From an uncultured bacterium (GTDB lineage: Bacteria > Cyanobacteriota > Vampirovibrionia > Gastranaerophilales > Gastranaerophilaceae), in NCBI GenBank assembly GCA_949292175.1, contig CASEYJ010000016.1, positions 62,001 through 126,000 of the forward strand: a stretch of 64,000 nt of DNA. The letters run 5' to 3'. Shown here piece after piece: positions 59,504-64,000 of this stretch. The notes under the pieces are model-generated. The model did no database searches, was not told the origin of the DNA, and saw only the letters and a list, made by a program, of their open reading frames with translations. Position 1 is the first letter of the stretch. Every line of letters starts with the position of its first letter. The position numbers and the translations under genes are program-made.

Positions 59504-60382
59504 ATGAATTTACTTAAACCTAGACCACTTTCTTGCGGAGATTTAATTGAAATAATTGCACCTTCAGGGCCTGTTGAATTTGAACCTGTTATGGCTGCAA
59601 AGTCTTACTTCGAGAAAAAAGGGTATAGGGTTAAGCTAGGGGAGCATCTTTTTGATGCTGAGAGATACCTTGCCGGAGATGATGCTTCTAGGGTTGAAGA
59701 TTTACATAATGCGTTTCTGGATGATGATGTTAAGGCTATTGTTTGTGCCAGAGGTGGTTATGGGGCAATAAGACTTATTAAGTTAATAGATTTTGAATTA
59801 ATCAAAAATAATCCTAAAATATTCTGCGGATATTCTGATGTTACTGCTCTATCTGCAATGTTTTTGAAGCATTCAGGCTTAATTACATATTCTTCTCCAA
59901 TGGCTGTTAGTGATTTTGCTTCCGAGTCGCAAAATCCGTTGACTGAAGAATCTTTTTTTAAGGTATTATCTGGTCAAAAGGATTTTTATGTGTCTGAGGA
60001 TACTTATATTTCAGGAAAGGCTGAAGGTATTACGTTTGGCGGAAATTTATCGACTATTGTATCTTTGTGTGGAATCGATTTTATTCCTGATGAAGGTTTT
60101 ATATTTTTTGCTGAAGATGTTAATGAGCCTGTTTATAAGATTGATAAAATGTTTAATCAACTTATCAATATTAAAAAATTTCGCGAAAATATACGTGGTA
60201 TAGCGTTTGGAAAATTTACAGGTGTAGATGATGATAATTGGCTGAGAGAAGTTCTGTCAGAGACTGCCAAAATTTTAGATGTTCCAGCTTATGGTGGTTT
60301 TAAAATCTCACATGAAGCTGAAAAACAAACACTTCCTTATGGGGCTTATTCTGTCCTTGATGGCGAATTAACTGTATATTAG
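59504..60382 (+). CDS. LD-carboxypeptidase (peptidase S66)
   Basis: 292 residues. Serine peptidase that cleaves the terminal D-alanine from murein tetrapeptides during cell-wall recycling. Motifs: IIAPSGPVEFE, CARGGYGAIRLIKLIDFELI, nucleophile Ser in GYSDVTALSAMF, Glu in FAEDVNEPVYKIDKMFNQL and His in ISHEAEKQTLPYGA. AAAAAGGGAAA precedes the ATG. Divergent from dnaX. No signal peptide, fitting the cytoplasmic LdcA type. Confidence 0.93.
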   Translation: MNLLKPRPLSCGDLIEIIAPSGPVEFEPVMAAKSYFEKKGYRVKLGEHLFDAERYLAGDDASRVEDLHNAFLDDDVKAIVCARGGYGAIRLIKLIDFELIKNNPKIFCGYSDVTALSAMFLKHSGLITYSSPMAVSDFASESQNPLTEESFFKVLSGQKDFYVSEDTYISGKAEGITFGGNLSTIVSLCGIDFIPDEGFIFFAEDVNEPVYKIDKMFNQLINIKKFRENIRGIAFGKFTGVDDDNWLREVLSETAKILDVPAYGGFKISHEAEKQTLPYGAYSVLDGELTVY

Positions 60383-60416
60383 CTTGTTAGCTAATGTTAG
60401 TTTTTCTCTTCATAAT

Positions 60417-60422
60417 TATAAT
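60417..60422 (+). promoter_or_regulatory. -10 box seven nt before the VWA gene start
   Basis: TATAAT ending 7 nt before the ATG at 60429, with no Shine-Dalgarno. The -35 region is poor. Confidence 0.45.
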
Positions 60423-60428
60423 ATTATT

Positions 60429-61145
60429 ATGAAGAAGCTTTTGTTAATATGTTTTTTAATTATATCCTTACCTGTGTTTGCAGAAGTGTATAATGTCTAT
60501 AATCAAGATAATTACCGTATTGCGCAAGAAGAGAGTGAGAGAACTCTTTTTATATTGGATTTTTCAAACTCTATGTCTGAATATCTCGACGGACAAAGTA
60601 AAGTTGATATGATGTTAGATACGATGAGAAAATTGTTACCCTCTCTTAATCCGAGAAGTTTTATTGGGTTAAGGGTTTATGGTCACAAGATGGGTTTTAC
60701 TCCATTTGATTCGTGCAGAGCATCAAGCTTGCTTGTCCCAATTACAACTTCCAATGCTGCTGCAATTGATGGTGCATTAGCAAAAACTCATCCCCGAGGA
60801 ATGACACCGATTACTTATTCACTAAAACAAGCTGTCAAATACGATTTTATGGGCTTCCCTGGTAAAAAGCACATTATATTACTTACTGATGGTGGTGAAA
60901 ACTGTGATGAAAGCCCTTGTAAATTTGTTATGGAGTTAATAAAAATTAGAAAAGATGTGAAAATAGACGTCATTGCTTTTAATATCAATGACGAAGACGA
61001 TTTAGCACAACTTCAATGTACCTCTCTTGTTACAGGCGGAAAATTCTATACAGCTAATACAGCAGCCGAGCTTGCCAAAAGTCTCCAAAACAGTACAAAT
61101 GTTTCGAAGGAAGTCGAGGCAAAAATTATACCAAACAGGTACTAA
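60429..61145 (+). CDS. Secreted von Willebrand factor A domain protein
   Basis: 238 residues. Signal peptide (MKKLLLICFLIISLPVFA, cleavage near 18) supports the ATG at 60429 over one 15 codons upstream. VWA domain with a complete MIDAS: DFSNSMS, Thr in PRGMTPITYSL and Asp in LLTDGGENCDESPC. There are several Cys, probably disulfide-bonded (CDESPC). It is a periplasmic or surface ligand-binding protein; partner unknown. A leaderless mRNA is predicted. The 3' end overlaps the convergent small gene by 4 nt. Confidence 0.88.
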   Translation: MKKLLLICFLIISLPVFAEVYNVYNQDNYRIAQEESERTLFILDFSNSMSEYLDGQSKVDMMLDTMRKLLPSLNPRSFIGLRVYGHKMGFTPFDSCRASSLLVPITTSNAAAIDGALAKTHPRGMTPITYSLKQAVKYDFMGFPGKKHIILLTDGGENCDESPCKFVMELIKIRKDVKIDVIAFNINDEDDLAQLQCTSLVTGGKFYTANTAAELAKSLQNSTNVSKEVEAKIIPNRY

Positions 61146-61495
61146 GTTTCGTACCTTTGGTTAACTTCGTTCAGTTCATCTTGGGTCGCTCGCATATCAT
61201 TTTGAGGTGGCACTTCCGGCTCCTCTAAAGTTGTATTATCAAAAGGTTTTAATAAGTTTTGCATCAAGCTAAAGCCCATAAATCGGTTTACTGCATTTTG
61301 TACGCAACCAGGCATCCATGTGCTGAATCCATAGCAAGGCTGCTGATAGTATATCGGCCGCATTGTCGGGTATCCGCAAGTCCAAATATTTTGTGGTCTT
61401 GAGCCAGCCCCGTAAAAGTTGTTTTGTATATATGTGACGCTGCGTGTTCTTGCACCAATTGAGTTTGGTTGCATAAAAATACATCTTGGAACCAT
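61142..61495 (-). CDS. Small Cys/Pro/Tyr-rich protein, unknown
   Basis: 117 residues, not recognised. The first 70 residues are aromatic, Pro- and Gly-rich with four Cys (MVPRC, WTCGYP, QQPCYGF, MPGC), followed by FMGFSLMQNLLKPF and a Glu/Asn-rich tail. GAGGAA precedes the ATG. The upstream A/T-rich region (TATACTTTATATAT) resembles that of the EF-hand gene, with an AAGCATATTT box near 61575. No signal peptide. It may be an exported or surface-associated small protein, without proof. Confidence 0.6.
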   Translation of the reverse strand: MVPRCIFMQPNSIGARTRSVTYIQNNFYGAGSRPQNIWTCGYPTMRPIYYQQPCYGFSTWMPGCVQNAVNRFMGFSLMQNLLKPFDNTTLEEPEVPPQNDMRATQDELNEVNQRYET

Positions 61496-61584
61496 AGTTA
61501 TTCCTCTATACTTTGTCTCTAAATATATAAAGTATATAAGCTGTAAATAATTGACTTTTTCATAAAAATATGCTTTACAAAACT

Positions 61585-63969
61585 TTATATTTCCAGTCCG
61601 CTAAACATTTTTAATGAAGTCACTTCTTCAAGTAGAGGGTATTTATCTACGTTACCGCTTTTAACAAGATTTATAGCTTCTTGTCTTGCAAGTTCAAGAA
61701 TCTTCGCATCTTTCACTATATCTGAGAGAATTAAGTCTGGGAGTCCACTTTGTCTTGTGCCTAAAAATTCTCCAGGTCCCCTTATTTGTAAGTCTTTTTC
61801 TGCGATAACAAATCCGTCATTTGTTTGAGTCATAATACTTAATCTATCACGTGTTTCTTGTGATTTAGAGGCTGTTACAAGAACACAATATGACTGCAGT
61901 TCGTTTCTACCTACTCTTCCTCTTAGCTGGTGAAGCTGCGATAACCCAAATCTTTCGGCATTTTCTATTACCATTACAGTTGCGTTTGGTACATCAACTC
62001 CAACTTCAACAACTGTTGTAGAGACAAGAATATCGTATTTTTTATTCTTAAAATCTGACATTACTTGCTCTTTTTCGTCATTTTTAAGCTTACCGTGCAA
62101 GAGTCCTACCTTGTATTGTGGAAATACTTCATTTTGTAATTTTTCAGCCTCTATTGTTGCGGCTTTCGCTGAAAGGGTTTCACTTTCTTCAATTAGAGGA
62201 TATACAACGTATGCTTGTCTGCCTGAGTTAATTTCCTTCTCCATAAGCTCATACACGCCTCTATGGGATGTTGTGAGTGAGGTTTTTATCGGAAGTCTTC
62301 CTTTTGGAAGTTCGTCAATGATTGTTAAATCTAAATCTCCGTGAACAGTCATTGCAAGAGTTCTTGGAATTGGAGTTGCAGTCATTGTAAGCATCTGCGG
62401 GTTGTTTGATTTCTTTTTCAGTACGTTTCTCTGTTTTACTCCAAATCTGTGTTGTTCATCAACAACAATGGCTCCAAGATTATTAAAATTTATGCTGTCT
62501 TGTATTAGGGCGTGGGTACCTACTGCGATGTTTGTTTGTCCGTTAAGTAAGTCTTTTTGAAATTTTTCACGTACTCTTTTCCCTTGCGAACCTAAAAATA
62601 GGCCTACACTCAACCCAAGCGGAGTAAGCCACTGGACTAAGTTGTTGTAATGTTGTTGGGCAAGAATTTCAGTCGGTGCCATCAAAGCACCTTGATAACC
62701 GTTTTCAACTCCAGCCAGTAGCATAATTGTTGCAACAACGGTTTTTCCGCTACCTACATCACCTTGCAGCAGTCTTGCCATTGGTTTGTCTGAGTTTAAA
62801 TCACTTAGAATTTCGTTAACTGCTTTTTTTTGCCCTCCTGTTAGTTCAAATGGAAGACTGTGAATGAATTTTTGAACCAATCCATCTTCTTTTATTTTAA
62901 GCGTTAGTGCTGATTTATGACTGTTTGCCTCTCTTAATCTGACAAGTTTAAGTTGGAGCAAAAATAATTCCTCAAAAACTAGTGTAAATCTTGCTTGTTC
63001 AAGTTTCTCCATTGTTTCGGGAAAGTGAATCTGCTCGACAGCTTCTCTTTTATCCATTAAGCCAATGCGTTCTCTAATTTCATCAGGGATAATATTTATA
63101 ATGTGGTCTTTGTATGTTTCTATTGCGTTATAAATGGCTTTTCTAAGTGTTTTTATATTTAGATTTTCACATACTGTATAAATAGGGACAATTCTTGCTA
63201 AATTAAGATTTTTATTTTCACCAGTCAAAAATTCGCCTGTCATAATAGAATATGTCGGTTTGTCAAATGTCAGACGATTTGTGTAACTATCTCTTTTGAC
63301 TGTGCCGGATAGCATTATCCCTGAGTTTTTCGGGAATTGTGAACGCATTCTTTCTTGTACGTACTTATTAGCCTTTGCGTTAAAAAAGGTTAATTCAAGT
63401 TTTCCGCTCTCATCTGTAACTTGAACCTTGGTAATAGATAATCCCTTAGGTGAGTTGTAAATGGAAATACCTGTAATATAGCCAAAAACGGTTGTTGTTT
63501 CCCCTTCTTTTAGATCTCTAATAAGAGTTCTTGATGAATAGTCCACGTGTTTCCTCGGGAAATAGCATATTAAGTCGTTTGTTGTATAAATGCCAAGTTT
63601 ATTAAGCATATACGCAACTTTTGGACCAACACCCTTAACATACATTACATCAACTTTATTTGGATCTTTAGGTGTAGTTGTATCTTTTGTGCTAATTTCT
63701 GCTTCTTTTGCTGCGTCTACTTCCGATTTGATAATTTTGATTAGTAAATTAATTGCCCTGCGTCTTTCCGTGACTGATGCACAAGGATAATGTTCAAAAG
63801 TTTCTTTGAGAACAGACCACTTTGGATTCTTTTTTGAAAGCTTATAGTATTTGTCAGCTTCTTTGCATATAAAGGAAGAGAAACACTGAGATTTCCCCCT
63901 AATATCAATGTACCTGTGTTTTACCTCCACATCAATTGCTAGTTTAAGCTGTTCCAAATTCTCAATCAT
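61585..63969 (-). CDS. recG: ATP-dependent DNA helicase RecG
   Basis: 794 residues. Branch-migration helicase. An extra N-terminal region of about 110 residues precedes the wedge domain (KGVGPKVAYMLNKLGI), as in cyanobacterial RecG. Helicase motifs: LQGDVGSGKTVVATIM, VVDEQHRFGVKQR, TMTATPIPRTLA, VVEVGVDVPNATVM, QLRGRVGRNELQSYC. A TAAAAT ends 7 nt before the ATG, and the GGAG in between is too close to serve, so a leaderless mRNA is possible. Confidence 0.96.
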   Translation of the reverse strand: MIENLEQLKLAIDVEVKHRYIDIRGKSQCFSSFICKEADKYYKLSKKNPKWSVLKETFEHYPCASVTERRRAINLLIKIIKSEVDAAKEAEISTKDTTTPKDPNKVDVMYVKGVGPKVAYMLNKLGIYTTNDLICYFPRKHVDYSSRTLIRDLKEGETTTVFGYITGISIYNSPKGLSITKVQVTDESGKLELTFFNAKANKYVQERMRSQFPKNSGIMLSGTVKRDSYTNRLTFDKPTYSIMTGEFLTGENKNLNLARIVPIYTVCENLNIKTLRKAIYNAIETYKDHIINIIPDEIRERIGLMDKREAVEQIHFPETMEKLEQARFTLVFEELFLLQLKLVRLREANSHKSALTLKIKEDGLVQKFIHSLPFELTGGQKKAVNEILSDLNSDKPMARLLQGDVGSGKTVVATIMLLAGVENGYQGALMAPTEILAQQHYNNLVQWLTPLGLSVGLFLGSQGKRVREKFQKDLLNGQTNIAVGTHALIQDSINFNNLGAIVVDEQHRFGVKQRNVLKKKSNNPQMLTMTATPIPRTLAMTVHGDLDLTIIDELPKGRLPIKTSLTTSHRGVYELMEKEINSGRQAYVVYPLIEESETLSAKAATIEAEKLQNEVFPQYKVGLLHGKLKNDEKEQVMSDFKNKKYDILVSTTVVEVGVDVPNATVMVIENAERFGLSQLHQLRGRVGRNELQSYCVLVTASKSQETRDRLSIMTQTNDGFVIAEKDLQIRGPGEFLGTRQSGLPDLILSDIVKDAKILELARQEAINLVKSGNVDKYPLLEEVTSLKMFSGLEI

Positions 63970-63975
63970 ACTCCG

Positions 63976-63981
63976 ATTTTA
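63976..63981 (-). promoter_or_regulatory. -10 box seven nt before the recG start
   Basis: TAAAAT on the minus strand, ending 7 nt before the start codon. The -35 would lie at or beyond the window end. Confidence 0.35.
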
Positions 63982-64000
63982 GCATAAAATTTAACATAAA

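Overview
The window is a contiguous stretch of AT-rich bacterial chromosome. No transposase, integrase, phage gene or CRISPR array was seen. The best fit is a non-photosynthetic relative of the Cyanobacteria (Melainabacteria/Vampirovibrionia, probably gut Gastranaerophilales). Support: an ATP synthase operon in cyanobacterial order a-c-b'-b-delta-alpha-gamma, with two different b subunits and no beta/epsilon, but with a gamma subunit lacking the long photosynthetic insert; a RecG with an N-terminal extension of the cyanobacterial kind; and many large unknown proteins of types I associate with this lineage (MGM[A/S]ASQARLL starts, PSFxG N-termini). There are no photosynthesis genes. The assignment is inference; a 16S or ribosomal-protein tree would settle it.

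Layout. 1-11.7 kb: end of a sugar ABC permease, TPR proteins, a HAD phosphatase, a minus-strand operon of a large MGMSASQARLL protein plus an HExxH metalloprotease-like protein, small glycine-rich proteins, an AMIN-like/SPFH membrane cluster, and wecB. 11.8-19.2 kb: glutaredoxin plus a hybrid-cluster-protein homologue that has lost nearly all cluster ligands, rpsL-rpsG, an aconitase-family small subunit, a histidine phosphatase variant, an acyltransferase, a radical SAM protein and an AI-2E permease. 19.3-28.5 kb: two glycine-zipper unknowns, a SNF2 helicase, gpmI and a CHASE2 adenylate cyclase. 28.5-40.9 kb: eda-kdgK-csaB, an EF-hand/QYSPYQ-repeat protein, tRNA-Leu(UAA), rsfS, TPR, rpmE, thyX, an FAD dehydrogenase, the second MGMAASQARLL protein, an OppD-type ATPase and tRNA-Leu(UAG). 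41.1-46.1 kb: a 6S-like RNA, CpaE-like and degenerate CpaF-like ATPases, degenerate PurD-like and PurN-like proteins, birA. 46.2-53.4 kb: atp operon, cca, rsmE. 53.4-64 kb: a tandem pair of large paralogous unknowns, dnaX, LD-carboxypeptidase, a VWA protein and recG.

Main points of interest. (1) Both MGMxASQARLL genes have the same upstream region: a sigma-28-like promoter (TAAAGAA, then GCCGAyAA/T) with a conserved direct repeat 15 bp upstream. With their matching helical ends and variable middles, this suggests flagellar-regulon exported proteins. (2) Six genes (2979, 8035-, 39348, 59463-, 60429, 63969-) have a TATAAT-like -10 ending exactly 7 nt before the start codon and no usable Shine-Dalgarno, which predicts leaderless mRNAs. 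(3) Several homologues of known enzymes have lost key residues: Hcp, CpaF, PurD, PurN and a histidine phosphatase. (4) A 177-nt free-standing RNA with its own promoter and terminator looks like 6S RNA. (5) A two-box element (AwGCAwTTT, 17 nt, TTATAwA) precedes several lineage-specific genes, and HLR1-like tandem TTACAA boxes recur upstream of others.
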